Source: Xenopus tropicalis (lineage: Eukaryota > Chordata > Amphibia > Anura > Pipidae). Taken from it: DNA of 64,000 nt. This document shows positions 35,201 to 42,714 of this stretch, piece by piece. Position 1 is the stretch's first letter, and every line of letters begins with the position of its first letter. The translations under genes and the position numbers were made by a program. The notes under the pieces were generated by a model. That model did not search any database and was not told the DNA's origin. It saw only the letters and a list, made by a program, of their open reading frames with translations. Location of the stretch: assembly GCF_000004195.4 (NCBI RefSeq), contig NC_030683.2, positions 7,727,816 through 7,791,815 on the forward strand, given 5' to 3'.

Positions 35201-36903
35201 GTACAAGGTAAATGTTATTGTTCCTGTTGAAGGCCACGCTCCGATGTTTCACAATGACAAGCTCTTGGCCTGTAGCCACCATTGTAATGACAGGAGGCTC
35301 AGAATATTCATTACTCTCCACATCAGGCACCTATATAAGATATTGGTTTACTCATACATATATGTGTTTCAACACCCGTATAAACAAAAGCCGAGACCAA
35401 GACCAGACAAGATTCATTACACACAATTGTGTGGATCAGCAATACAATTTCAACAAAGTTGCAAATGACCATTTTTTTAAATTCATTGAATAGATGGTAA
35501 CATGGGATATTCTGATTGGTTCCCTTGTATACAGCTCCGACTACTGAATATATATACCATAGGAACGTGCCCAGGTCAGAGGTAAATTATAAACATATGT
35601 GAAGGTGTAAATGCAACTTAAGGAAAGCAAAGCTCTGCTAAATGTTTAACCCTTATAACAGACCCCCTTAACTCATTTTGTTACAAAACGTGTGGCTATG
35701 AATAAAGTTTTAGATCATGTTTTGGCTTTAGGCTTTGGCTTTAAACATTGTAAGCTGGACTGGGCTTTGGCATAGAACAAAGGAGGCCGAGTTGCTTCAG
35801 TCTATGGATACCTAGAGAAGTTGGCTTATAGGAAGGATATGATTTATGGATTTAACTACCTTCCCAAACTGTACAAAGATGAGCGCTTCCTAAAGATATT
35901 GCTATGCATGAGTTAATAGAACTGCCCTTTGCTGCCCTGGGGGAATGTAATTTGGGTTTGAGTTGAACGATGTTCCTCAGATATAAATCACACTCAACAT
36001 ACTTATATGTAATCTGGCTTTATTCCAACCACTGGAGATAATTCTGTTACAATTCCCTTCTGACTCCCTCCCTCTCACCCCCACTGGGACACATCACCAA
36101 CCTGGAATTCTTTGCACCGGAAGGTGTCTCTGGCCGGGATTTCATCAGTAAACACAGTGTGGTTTGTTCCATTAATTGCCAAATAAACATGGAGGTGCAA
36201 GGGTTCGTCAAGGTCCAGAAAGTTCATGCATGCTATAGTGTTCTCTCCTGGGGTCAGCACAAAGGGGACAGAGAATGCATACTGCCTGCAAACCAAAGAT
36301 CCGTTAGCTGGAATTGTCATGAGATTATTCCCAGAGGAGTTTCAGTTTGTCTGGGAAGGTCAAACAACACAAAATACTTCATGGCCCTCAGGACTATTGT
36401 AAGTTCTGGCACTTTATGGTGGCTATACACAGGCCGGTGCTGCACAGAATCCAAATGACTGGCCTGTGACCAAACAGACAGATATCATAATTGTCCATAC
36501 ATGGTGTGGTAGCCTTCCTTTTATCAAATCCATTTGGACTAATAGCCAATAGTGGAAAGCAGATCACTCATCTGCTGATGGAACATGCCCTGGCCAATTT
36601 GGTGCATCAGCAAATAGAATTTTCAAAGCTGCTTCAATGACAAACCAGTTGATATGGATAGTACCTAGATATCAGCCAGGATGGTCCAGCCACATACATA
36701 CACATACTGGAAAGTGTGCAGAACTGTTGGCTGCCCTTTATCCCCAATACCTCATACAGTTATCACAGCCAAGATTCACTGTTTGCCCATCAAAACCATA
36801 CACCATTGCATTTATCTATCACTTACGGCTTGGCGGCCACACCACCGATGAGACCCAGAATGGAAACCCAGCACAGAAACCTTCTCAGGAACATTGTTCC
36901 CAT
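20109..36903 (-). CDS. A2M-like protease inhibitor, N-terminal half (20 exons)
   Basis: Twenty minus-strand exons encode about 766 residues collinear with the first half of vertebrate alpha-2-macroglobulin (about 1,470 residues): signal peptide, macroglobulin domains, bait region, and the 'PEIWSFDVV' and 'FCLSEESGLG' blocks. Proteins of this family are secreted. Protease cleavage of the bait triggers trapping, usually with a thioester bond. Coding exons run 36827-36903, 36102-36285, 35165-35330, 33897-33949, 33791-33811, 32188-32359, 31662-31743, 31429-31537, 30644-30758, 30358-30440, 29216-29374, 28529-28753, 27992-28049, 27333-27407, 26965-27107, 25764-25913, 24801-24944, 22705-22781, 21299-21371, 20109-20240. 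Every junction keeps frame except 22705/21371. The thioester and receptor-binding exons are missing from the window. Whether it is A2M, A2ML1 or an ovostatin-type paralogue cannot be decided here. Confidence 0.9.
20960..21130 (+). repeat. Dispersed repeat ('gttacatagggttgaaaaaa' family), copy 1
   Basis: Contains 'acatagggttgaaaaaagat', 'agtccatcaagttcaaccct', and 'aaactataaatacaaccact' followed by 'agtactaactgta'. A reverse-oriented copy lies at 33075-33235. Family not named here. Confidence 0.75.
21299..21371 (-). CDS. A2M-like exon 19 ('FPEIWSFDVVMVG')
   Basis: The 73-bp exon encodes 'QFPKVTKLKYAFPEIWSFD' then 'VVMVG', matching the A2M motif around 'FPETWIWDLV'. The acceptor is 'cacatttgcag' and the donor 'gtaagtg'. 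It must be entered in phase 1, but the preceding recognised exon ends in phase 2. Confidence 0.85.
21685..21743 (-). other. Candidate small exon between A2M-like exons 18 and 19
   Basis: A 59-bp stretch is bounded by 'tttctcag' and 'gtatatc'. It enters in phase 2 and leaves in phase 1, exactly what is needed to join exons 18 and 19 in frame without a stop. Its translation has no recognisable similarity, and this segment of A2M is variable, so the call rests only on phase and splice sites. Confidence 0.25.
22276..22500. mobile_element. Short foldback MITE ('gacatttatcaaagtg' termini)
   Basis: The left end 'ggggacatttatcaaagtgg' is mirrored by 'cacactttgataaaactga' at the right. The inner arms pair 'gcccactttctactcatttg' with 'aaatgaatagaaagtgggg'. 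It is 225 bp long and noncoding; the open frames on both strands result from the symmetry. Confidence 0.65.
22705..22781 (-). CDS. A2M-like exon 18, bait-region end
   Basis: The frame 'NAGLIFATNTSLQRPWICG' then 'DLRRSRG' aligns with the A2M segment after the bait ('MGLKAFTNSKIRKPKMC'). The acceptor is 'tttcatttag'. The donor 'gtattt' is assumed at 22704. The Arg-rich end is a plausible target for trypsin-like proteases. If the donor is right the exon leaves in phase 2, which conflicts with the next recognised exon. Confidence 0.7.
22960..24500 (+). mobile_element. Degenerate CR1/L2-type LINE fragment
   Basis: Plus-strand frames broken by several shifts read as a non-LTR reverse transcriptase in order. 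They give 'LLDLFKTFDNVDHPLLL', then the catalytic box 'YHLYADDAQLY', then 'LGIIFDTRLSFTP', then 'HDYCNLILAGVPIY' and 'HIPHWLPVTSRID'. This order is that of the CR1/L2/Rex group. At least three frame changes make it inactive. It lies antisense in the intron between A2M-like exons 17 and 18 and accounts for much of that intron's length. Confidence 0.85.
24801..24944 (-). CDS. A2M-like exon 17, bait region start
   Basis: The 144-bp exon (phase 0 to 0) follows a good 'tcttttctgtttcag' acceptor. It encodes 'LEYALYNQEIGFMQNHLVPE' and later 'CIEGNGSDSVLFYREGSAY', with donor 'gtaagc'. The position matches the A2M exon that opens the bait region. The sequence is divergent from mammalian A2M, as expected for this fast-evolving stretch. 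Confidence 0.75.
25190..25395. repeat. Minisatellite, ~20-bp 'gttgggtcagagttgggtag'
   Basis: About ten units alternate 'gttgggtcagagttgggta' with 'gggttgggtcagagttggg'. It lies in the intron between A2M-like exons 16 and 17. G-runs are on the plus strand, so the transcribed strand of the gene would read C-rich. Confidence 0.9.
25764..25913 (-). CDS. A2M-like exon 16 ('SLSFSASEGAPGSDVYL')
   Basis: The 150-bp, phase 0 to 0 exon encodes 'VSLSFSASEGAPGSDVYLML' and 'LCGLQIIDSSILLH'. It aligns with A2M 'VDLSFSPSQSLPASHAHLRV' and 'CALRAVDQSVLLM', a diagnostic block just before the bait region. The acceptor is 'ttcttctaag' and the donor 'gtgcgg' (weak). Confidence 0.9.
26965..27107 (-). CDS. A2M-like exon 15
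   Basis: Encodes 'CGNFSLSLTMPSQYSPRINI' and 'VVYSMLQAEVITGIAHLNME', ending 'KCLKHQ'. It aligns with A2M 'GHFSISIPVKSDIAPVARLL' through 'DVENCLANK'. Phase 1 to 0; donor 'gtaagtg'. Confidence 0.9.
27333..27407 (-). CDS. A2M-like exon 14: duplicate of exon 13
   Basis: A 75-bp exon (phase 1 to 1) encodes 'LPCLRATEQDKNVTFGEV' and 'LVDVNM'. It has no separate counterpart in mammalian A2M. Its 3' part, donor and following intron ('ggtggatgtgaacatgagtg', 'agtatatttaagtcacatgt') match those of exon 13 ('ggtggatgtcagtgacagtg', 'agtatatacaggccacgtgt'), so the two arose by tandem exon duplication. Because it is symmetric, skipping keeps frame. It cannot replace exon 13, since entry in phase 0 meets a stop. 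Confidence 0.65.
27470..27812. mobile_element. MITE of the 'gtgtatggggacc / ggccatacac' family
   Basis: Contains 'ccgctcacctggtgaggtca', 'gggtgggcgatattggggg' and 'ggccaaatgatcgaattata', and ends 'cagtgtatggggaccttt'. The same module order appears at 51199-51760 and 63241-63446. Noncoding and intronic. Confidence 0.7.
27992..28049 (-). CDS. A2M-like exon 13
   Basis: A 58-bp exon (phase 0 to 1) encodes 'MVSRGKIVSSGEHSVDVSD'. It aligns with A2M 'IMAKGGIVRTGTHGLLVKQE'. The acceptor is 'tctttgccgctacag' and the donor 'gtgagtata'. Confidence 0.85.
28529..28753 (-). CDS. A2M-like exon 12
   Basis: At 225 bp this is the largest exon of the gene (phase 0 to 0). It carries 'DDPLDYIIADRFYSLTGSYI', 'KELSCGKTYDIPVRYLLSPE' and 'GGGVRNISFYFL', matching A2M 'HELPCGHTQTVQAHYIL' to 'LKKLSFYYL'. 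The acceptor is 'ttcctag' and the donor 'gtgagtga'. Confidence 0.92.
29216..29374 (-). CDS. A2M-like exon 11
   Basis: Starts at the acceptor 'tttctag' with 'MTLWDRELKPMKNEVIELEI', then 'LTTDAEGKAQYEIDMATYD'. It aligns with the A2M exon holding 'TTDEHGLVQFSINTT'. Length 159 bp, phase 0 to 0. The ATG at its start is internal, not an initiation site. Confidence 0.9.
29806..30195. repeat. 94-bp minisatellite, ~4 copies (locus A)
   Basis: Units read 'ggaatccctatgtgccatag', 'ttttatggtatctctctgta', 'caggctatgagcaaacttag', 'ggggctgttcctgctgaatt', 'gtgcttagtacagg'. It sits in the intron between A2M-like exons 10 and 11. The same unit forms a longer array at 60856-62050. Confidence 0.95.
30358..30440 (-). 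CDS. A2M-like exon 10
   Basis: Encodes 'ETLPQSPKVTFDPEVLPSLK' and 'PGIPYVVG', aligned with A2M '...FVKVDSHFRQGIPFFGQ'. It is 83 bp, phase 1 to 0, and shorter at its front than the paralogous exon at 41320-41435. Confidence 0.88.
30644..30758 (-). CDS. A2M-like exon 9
   Basis: Encodes 'TDSSGTFSKVLNLNELPLDL' and 'YVDQKLNITVKEEAA'. Acceptor 'atcttttctgcag', donor 'gtaaaagg'; phase 0 to 1, 115 bp. It corresponds to A2M 'LNSHGCFYQQVKTKVFQLKR'. Confidence 0.88.
31004..31310. mobile_element. hAT-type MITE ('cagggatccccaacc'), copy 1
   Basis: Left terminus 'cagggatccccaacc' and right terminus 'ggttggggatcccta' are inverted repeats with one changed terminal base. Flanks 'ctgtagaa' and 'atgtagta' agree at 6 of 8 positions, an aged 8-bp target duplication. 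Interior: 'ccaaataagggctatgattg' and 'caacatccaaggggttgggg'. Intronic. Confidence 0.85.
31429..31537 (-). CDS. A2M-like exon 8
   Basis: Encodes 'GPNGQGVPGRLSGSLCTKFG' and 'GDNDVCINITGE', matching A2M 'YTYGKPVPGHVTVSICRKY'. Phase 2 to 0, 109 bp, donor 'gtgagt'. Confidence 0.9.
31662..31743 (-). CDS. A2M-like exon 7
   Basis: Encodes 'LPRFQLTVDVPKEIFLKNNM' and 'SVSVSAG', aligned with the conserved A2M run 'LPKFEVQVTVPKIITILEEE'. Phase 1 to 2, 82 bp. Confidence 0.92.
32188..32359 (-). CDS. A2M-like exon 6
   Basis: Encodes 'GLESDTRLAEWHNLTAEHGV', 'PNDAPLGSYSILVRNSEHF' and 'VAVHEFKVKEY', corresponding to A2M 'EPFQGSYKVVVQ' and 'HPFTVEEF'. Acceptor 'tcttccatgttag', donor 'gtacgtc'; 172 bp, phase 0 to 1. 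Confidence 0.92.
33075..33235 (-). repeat. Dispersed repeat ('gttacatagggttgaaaaaa' family), copy 2
   Basis: Reverse-oriented copy of 20960-21130: 'agttagtactagtggttgta', 'tttatagtttatgtatgtga' and 'tttttcaaccctatgtaact' are reverse complements of that copy. It is preceded by a local tandem duplication of 'ccttgagggaatagaggta' (about 33038-33090). Confidence 0.75.
33791..33811 (-). CDS. A2M-like exon 5, a 21-bp micro-exon
   Basis: Seven codons ('YSTVNII') lie between 'tttatttacag' and 'gtgagtat'. A 21-bp exon at exactly this place, after a 53-bp exon, is a feature of vertebrate A2M genes, which supports the assignment despite the tiny size. Confidence 0.88.
33897..33949 (-). CDS. A2M-like exon 4
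   Basis: The 53-bp exon reads 'VQFRVISLDSQFRPVNEE' across the junction, equal in place to A2M 'VKFRVVSMDENFHPLNE'. Acceptor 'tttatttccag', donor 'gtaagc'; phase 1 to 0. Confidence 0.93.
34402..34667. mobile_element. hAT-type MITE ('cagggatcccca'), copy 2
   Basis: Left 'cagggatccccaatt' and right 'ggttggggatcactg' form imperfect terminal inverted repeats. The flanks 'ctctacat' and 'atctacat' agree at 7 of 8 positions, a clear hAT target duplication. It lies in the intron between A2M-like exons 3 and 4. Confidence 0.87.
35165..35330 (-). CDS. A2M-like exon 3
   Basis: Encodes 'VPDVESNEYSEPPVITMVAT', 'GQELVIVKHRSVAFNRNNNI' and 'YLVQLDTPIHRPGHK'. The last part is the A2M 'FVQTDKSIYKPGQ' motif. 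Phase 0 to 1, 166 bp; acceptor 'atctta/tatatag', donor 'gtacat'. Confidence 0.9.
36102..36285 (-). CDS. A2M-like exon 2
   Basis: The 184-bp exon continues 'KPQYAFSVPFVLTPGENTIA' and 'LHLHVYLAINGTNHTVFTDE', ending 'FRCKEFQ'. It is the first macroglobulin domain of the mature protein (A2M 'KPQYMVLVPSLLHTETTEKG'). Two sequons for N-glycosylation are visible (NGT, NHT). Phase 2 to 0. Confidence 0.92.
36410..36600. mobile_element. Partial MITE of the 'gtggccatacac' family
   Basis: 'tatggtggctatacacaggc' followed by 'aaccaaacagacagatatca' and 'aattgtccatacatggtgtg' resembles the ends of the elements at 51199 and 63241. It lies in intron 1 of the A2M-like gene. Boundaries uncertain. Confidence 0.4.
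36827..36903 (-). CDS. A2M-like exon 1 with signal peptide
   Basis: The ATG at 36903 opens 'MGTMFLRRFLCWVSILGLIG' then 'GVAAKP'. This is a basic n-region, a hydrophobic core and an Ala-Ala cleavage site just before Lys-Pro, as in A2M ('...GKPQY'). A second Met at codon 4 would give a more typical signal peptide; both are in frame. The donor is 'gtaagtg' and the exon ends in phase 2. Confidence 0.88.
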
Positions 36904-36948
36904 CTCAGGAACCTTCTGCATCTCCTGGCACAACTACCTGGGGTAGGT

Positions 36949-36956
36949 CTTTATAC
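36949..36956 (-). promoter_or_regulatory. TATA box of the A2M-like gene
   Basis: The minus strand reads 'gcgtataaagac' 45-53 bases upstream of the ATG. Transcription would be expected to start near 36920-36925, leaving a short 5'UTR. This is typical of secreted liver or oviduct plasma proteins. Inferred from position only. Confidence 0.55.
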
Positions 36957-37343
36957 GCCTTGCGAATGGGAGGAGACATTATGACTGCATTGGGTTTGGA
37001 TTTCAGATAAGACTAAGTCAGGAACAAAAAACATTTTGAATGTCAGTGTCCTGGCAAAATGAGGCAAGAAGCCTGCTGGCCTTTATTTGGATTAGGTAAT
37101 GAGATACTTTACCTGTTACAAAGCTTAAGGGCAAGGCCACACATGGCGTTTTTACATTTCATTTTTAAATGTTATTACTGGAGTAAATACATATAATATA
37201 TACATGCAAAATAACACTATATTGTTTTCATGCATTTTTCATCCAGACAGTTTTGTTTCCCCACGAGTTTTGTTTCCCCCGCAATTTTCATCTACTTGGG
37301 AAGTTCACGTCTCCCATAATTCCCCCCCGAAAGCCATAATTAC

Positions 37344-37483
37344 CTAAATGATAACACGGCTTCAACGTTGGGTCCGGTGCGTACAATTGCATCTTCCAGG
37401 GTAACGTCACATGGTCGGAATTTATCCATTAACATTTTCTTCCTGGTTTTCTCTGGAGCTTCACATTTCAACAAGTAAGTTCC
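37344..37483 (-). other. Exon-like block, unassigned, 140 bp
   Basis: Between 'ttcttctgacag' and 'gtaatt' a clean frame reads 'GTYLLKCEAPEKTRKKMLMD' and 'KFRPCDVTLEDAIVRTGPNV', ending 'EAVLSF'. It enters in phase 0 and leaves in phase 2. Phase 0 entry is compatible with the exon at 41320-41435, so both might belong to one transcript, but I could not align this piece to A2M. It might also be a different small gene. Confidence 0.45.
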
Positions 37484-38633
37484 CTGTCAGAAGAAACTCT
37501 CCACTATTGACAGAGACACTCACTTATAAAGTTCTACATAAAGGGACACAAGAAATCCCCCAGTATCCCCTATAAAGACAACCTAAGGCAGGTGAGGAAG
37601 AAGATGTAAAATGCAAAGTTCCATAACCACAAAGGTCCAGTTGAAGCTAAGGATAGCAACACCCAGAACAAACCAAGAGTGAATCACTTAAACCACAGAC
37701 CCATCGGGCATTATGGAGTCATCTCACCCAGTCTGGCGTTAGGTTGGAGACACACACATCTATGTATCCAAATGCCCGACCTGTGGGCTGAATTCTGGTG
37801 TAATGGTGGCCCCTGAAAATGGCCCCCAAATTTTTTACTGGTTATTGCATTTGCAGTTGTGAAAAGCACTTGGGTGCATATTTTCATGGCATTCATTGTA
37901 TTTCAGTCATTGCATTGGCCAAAGGGAGCTCTGTTCTTTATACCTGCTCTGTAGAGGGTATAAACTCTAGGGGTCCTATATGTCTCTGTGTGCTGCAGCC
38001 CTTGTCTCATTCACATCTATAGGAGAAGGTACCAGGCAAAGGGAGCAACCATTCATGGAGTCACAATAGGCCCTGGCATATCTAGTAATGTCCTAACAGC
38101 CCCACACAAAGAGCACATATTTACACTTACTGGTTACACACACGGTCTTCCAGGGAAGTCATTCAGTCTTGTCCTTGTGGCCATCTGAGGGGAACAGATT
38201 TCATAGTAGAAGCTCCATGACCCCAAAACGGCATTGGAACCATCTTTCCCTGTGGAGCCAGACTGAGAGGAATGATTGGCCTCTATCCCGGTCCTATTTT
38301 ATCCGCACTTACATTCCAGGGCAGACAGCCTTCCTCCCCCAGGGCATTACCTAACAGACTATGGATATTGTAATAACATACACATTATTAGCTCTTAAGG
38401 AAGCTTCCATCAGAATCATTTGGGGATTTTATCAATGTTATAAATGGCACAGTTATGCTTGGTTCCCTCTGAAACAAACCTCTAGTAATACTTATTTAGC
38501 AATCTCTTTGCCCAGGGACTGCTTAAGAGTTTAATTGCAAGGTACACTGTGTATAAACATAATCTTTTTTCCTTGAATAAGAACAAAAGACTTTTTTCAC
38601 GACTTGCAAATGGGAACTGCTTCGCTGTCATAC

Positions 38634-41069
38634 TTAGGGGCCCATTCATGAGAGCACGACTTTTCTCTGGTTAAAAAAGCACGATAGGAAAAAGGACGAT
38701 AATTTCTGATGTGTGAAAATTGCGCAAAAATTCTTTTCTTGGTCGTAGGAAAATATTGTAGTTGCGATCCGAAAGTCACGTAATGTTTGGATCCAAACGA
38801 TCGTAAACGGCACGAAAACCTTACTGGCTTTGAAACTTCAGTGCATGATTTTGGAAGCCTCCCATAGGGCTCAATGGCACTCTGCAGCTCCAACCTGGCC
38901 CAAGGAAAGTCTCCCATAGGGCTCAATTGCACTCTGCAGCTCCAACCCGGCCCAAGGAAAGTCTCCCATAGGGCTCAATGGCACTCTGCAGCTCCAACCT
39001 GGCCCAAGGAAAGTCTCCCATAGGGCTCAATGGCACTCTGCGGCTCCAACCCGGCCCAAGGAAAGCCTCCCATAGGGCTCAATGGCACTCTGCGGCTCCA
39101 ACCCGGCCCAAGGAAAGTCTCCCATAGGGCTCAATGGCACTCTGCAGCTCCAACCCGGCCCAAGGAAAGTCTCCCATAGGGCTCAATGGCACTCTGCAGC
39201 TCCAACCTGGCCCAAGGAAAGTCTCCCATAGGGCTCAATGGCACTCTGCAGCTCCAACCCGGCCCAAGGAAAGTCTCCCATAGGGCTCAATGGCACTCTG
39301 CAGCTCCAACCCGGCCCAAGGAAAGCCTCCCATAGGCTCAATGGCACTCTGCAGCTCCAACCCGGCCCAAGGAAAGTCTCCCATAGGGCTCCAATGGCAC
39401 TCTGCAGCTCCAAACCGGCCCAAGGAAAGCCTCCCATAGGGCTCAATGGCACTCTGCAGCTCCAACCCGGCCCAAGGAAAGCCTCCCATAGGCTTCAATG
39501 TGCACTCTGCAGCTCCAACCCGGCCCAAGGAAAGCCTCCCATAGGGCTCAATGGCACTCTTGCAGCTCCAACCCGGCCCAAGGAAAGCCTCCCATAGGGC
39601 TCAATGGCACTCTGCAGCTCCAACCCGGCCAAGGAAAGCCTCCCATAGGGCTCAATGGCACTCTGCAGCTCCAACCCGGCCCAAGGAAAGTCTCCCATAG
39701 GGCTCAATGGCACTCTGCAGCTCCAACCTCGGCCCAAGGAAAGCTTCTCCCCATATGGGCACAATGGCACTCTGCAGCTCCAACCTGGCCCAAGGAAAGT
39801 CTCCCATAGGGCTCAATGGCACTCTGCAGCTCCAACCCGGCCCAAGGAAAGCCTCCCATAGGGCTCAATGGCACTCTGCAGCTCCAACTTGGCCCAAGGA
39901 AAGTCTCCCATAGGGCTCAATGGCACTCTGCAGCTCCAACCCGGCCCAAGGAAAGTCTCCCATAGGGCTCAATGGCACTCTGCAGCTCCAACCCGGCCCA
40001 AGGAAAGCCTCCCATAGGGCTCAATGGCACTCTGCAGCTCCAACCCGGCCCAAGGAAAGTCTCCCATAGGGCTCAATGGCACTCTGCAGCTCCAACCTGG
40101 CCCAAGGAAAGTCTCCCATAGGGCTCAATGGCACTCTGCAGCTCCAACCCGGCCCAAGGAAAGTCTCCCATAGGGCTCAATGGCACTCTGCAGCTCCAAC
40201 CCGGCCCAAGGAAAGTCTCCCATAGGGCTCAATGGCACTCTGCAGCTCCAACCCGGCCCAAGGAAAGTCTCCCATAGGGCTCAATGGCACTCTGCAGCTC
40301 CAACCTGGCCCAAGGAAAGCCTCCCATAGGCCAATGGCACTCTGCAGCTCCAACCCGGCCCAAGGAAAGTCTCCCATAGGGCTCAATGGCACTCTGCGGC
40401 TCCAACCCGGCCCAAGGAAAGTCTCCCATAGGGCTCAATGGCACTCTGCGGCTCCAACCCGGCCCAAGGAAAGCCTCCCATAGGCTCAATGGCACTCTGC
40501 GGCTCCAACCCGCCCAAGGAAAGGTCTCCCATAGGGCTCAATGGCACTCTGCAGCTCCAACCCGGCCCAAGGAAAGTCTCCCATAGGGCTCAATGCACTC
40601 TGCAGCTCCAACCCGGCCCAAGGAAATCACCATAGGCTCAATGGCACTCTGCAGCTCCAACCTGGCCCAAGGAAAGTCTCCCATAGGCTCAATGGCACTC
40701 TGCAGCTCCAACCCGGCCCAAGGAAAGTCTCCCATAGGCTCAATGGCACCCTGCAGCTCCAACCCGGCCCAAGGAAACTCTCCCATAGGGCTCAATGGCA
40801 CTCTGCAGCTCCAACCCGGCCCAAGGAAAGTCTCCCATAGGGCTCAATGGCACTCTGCAGCTCCAACCCGGCCCAAGGAAAGTCTCCCATAGGGCTCAAT
40901 GGCACTCTGCAGCAAAAAGTTGCTACAATTCGCGCAAGTCGTAACGCTACGAAAAAGTCGCGACATTTTGCGAAACATTCGGAATGGCTACGAAAAAAAA
41001 TACCGATCATTACGAAAAAAACGCATTCGGACACATTCGGCCCGTTCATGGGTTAGTAAATGTGCCCCT
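38634..41069. mobile_element. PIF/Harbinger-type MITE swollen by a 52-bp array
   Basis: Outside the array both ends are related: left 'ggggcccattcatgagagca', right 'ttagtaaatgtgcccc' with 'cccgttcatggg'. Each border is TTA ('catac-tta-ggggcc' and 'gtgcccc-tta-ggatt'), the trinucleotide target of PIF/Harbinger elements. The interior arms share 'acgaaaaa' and 'cgtaacgc'-like motifs in opposite sense. About 2 kb of the 2.4 kb is the tandem array. No transposase. Confidence 0.75.
38864..40915. repeat. Minisatellite, 52-bp unit, ~39 copies
   Basis: Units read 'cccatagggctcaatggcac', 'tctgcagctccaacccggcc', 'caaggaaagtct'. Variants are 'tgcggctcc', 'acctggccc', and 1-3 base deletions clustered at 40480-40770. 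The many open frames on both strands arise because 52 is not divisible by 3 and units carry indels. They are not genes. Confidence 0.97.
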
Positions 41070-41319
41070 TAGGATTTCTCTGGACTCTACTAAACAGTAA
41101 GGGTAGCCATCACCTGGGAATGGGGTGGGGATAGATTTATAATCAATTCTACAAATGGGTTATCGAACAGATCCCATGAGAAGAAAGATGCAGCAGAATG
41201 GGTTGGGTAGGTGCTTGAGAATGCTACATCATTTCATTTACACCCCCATCCAAAGGCTGAATATTTTTTAAATTGACTAAGAGCAACTGGGTTAGCGCGT
41301 GAAAGTACAAAGACAGCAC

Positions 41320-41435
41320 CTTAGCGAGATAAGGGATCCCACGTTTGTAAAATCCATTCATAGTGTCGGTGTCAAATACAAGAGTTGCAAGTTGGCTGGT
41401 GATCATGATGGAGAACTGCTGAGTGACTTGAACCC
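41320..41435 (-). pseudogene. Orphan A2M exon-10 homologue
   Basis: A 116-bp exon with acceptor 'ttttctctccggcag' and donor 'gtgctg' reads 'VQVTQQFSIMITSQLATLVF' and 'DTDTMNGFYKRGIPYLAK'. It aligns with A2M '...FVKVDSHFRQGIPFFGQ' and has the same phases (1 to 0) as exon 10 of the gene at 30358-30440, but a longer front. It lies between the end of one A2M paralogue (47837) and the start of the next (36903), so it is probably a remnant of a third copy or a misplaced exon. Confidence 0.6.
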
Positions 41436-41849
41436 CTGCCGGAGAGAAAAGGGCTAGGTTTAACTATATTGCTTCTTCCTCTTGCAAATCCAAAAACTGT
41501 TTGGCCAGAACTAGAGAAGACATGTGTGGCCCTCACAGCCACAGTGCGTTCAAAGGGAGGAGCACCTGGCCAATAGCAGTGGGGCTTTCAAAGCCTGAAA
41601 ACAATTGCCCCCCTAATTTAGAACCAGAGATCTAGAAACCCCCCCCCCATGCTGCAGGCTGTATATTAAGCATATAAGAAACTGTATTTGCTGCAGATAA
41701 TAAAAGTGGGAATCATTCCAGCATGTGAATAACTAAATAGTCCAAATTTGCAGGAGGTTTAAACAATTCAGAGGGGTTAAAGCTCAGGAAAGCTACTGTG
41801 CTCTAACACTTCATAAAGGAGTTGAGAAGATTACCTGGGGCAACATAAA

Positions 41850-42150
41850 GCAAAAAGAAATTGCAATTTCCAATGTCCTGTTCCTAGCAACTTTGCACTT
41901 GGTGTTTAAAAACCTTCTCTTTAGTCCCTCTCCTATTTATATTCCAGTCTCTTGGTTAAACTTCTGCCTGGTTGCCAAGGTAAATAAGACCATAGCAACC
42001 AGAAAGCTGCCAAAATGGAGAGCTGCTGAACAAAAAGCTAAATAACAGAAAAACCACAAAAAATAAAAAAATGGAAACCAATTGCAAATTGTCTCAGAAA
42101 ATCAATGTCTAGGTCATACTAAAGGCCAACAACCCCTATAACAAAGAAAC
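41850..42150. repeat. Frog dispersed repeat, second copy
   Basis: Contains 'tatattccagtctcttggtt', 'ctgcctggttgccaaggtaa', 'gagagctgctgaacaaaaag' and 'gaaaccaattgcaaattgtc', ending 'aggccaacaacccctataa'. Same family as 18690-18965. Confidence 0.8.
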
Positions 42151-42714
42151 CTTTGGAGGGCCACCATCATTAACTTCTGCCTCTGGGAACCACTAGAAAT
42201 ATTATTGGCCCCAATTCTAAATGAGGTTTTTCCATGCAGCAGCAATGACTTTGTGCTGGTACCACCTGTTCCCACTCAGGACTACCATACATTACAATAC
42301 TACAGTGGGGTACAAGAGCCACCATGTTGGGGTCTCCCTACTCTCTAGACATAAGCCCACCCAATATGAGGACTGCAAGTACTTTAGACTAAGCTCTCCC
42401 AAACCTACTTATAAACTATAACTCCCAGAATCCTCTGTCAGTTTTAGCTCATGAGGCCTCCCACTTTATTATCCCACTCTGTGCCACCCACCCAGACACT
42501 CCAGCAGCTCAAACACAGGCCCCACCATTAGACTTACTGTTAGTGAAGCTCAGTCCCGGGCCTTTGCCTCATACTCATGGGATAGGCTTATAGGTTTTGC
42601 CACTCCTTCCCTTCAACTGCCACCAATGAGCCTCACTTGGTTTAGCACTGATTAGTGATTGCTTCCGAGGCTCCCATGATAGGGCAGCCAAACCCTATTC
42701 CTCTATGAGGCTCC

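Noticed and set aside
39183..40892. Overlapping long frames on both strands with Leu-Glu-Leu-Gln-Ser or Gln-Leu-Gln-Pro repeats
   Set aside because: Produced by the 52-bp minisatellite. Frames change with unit indels and have no gene structure.
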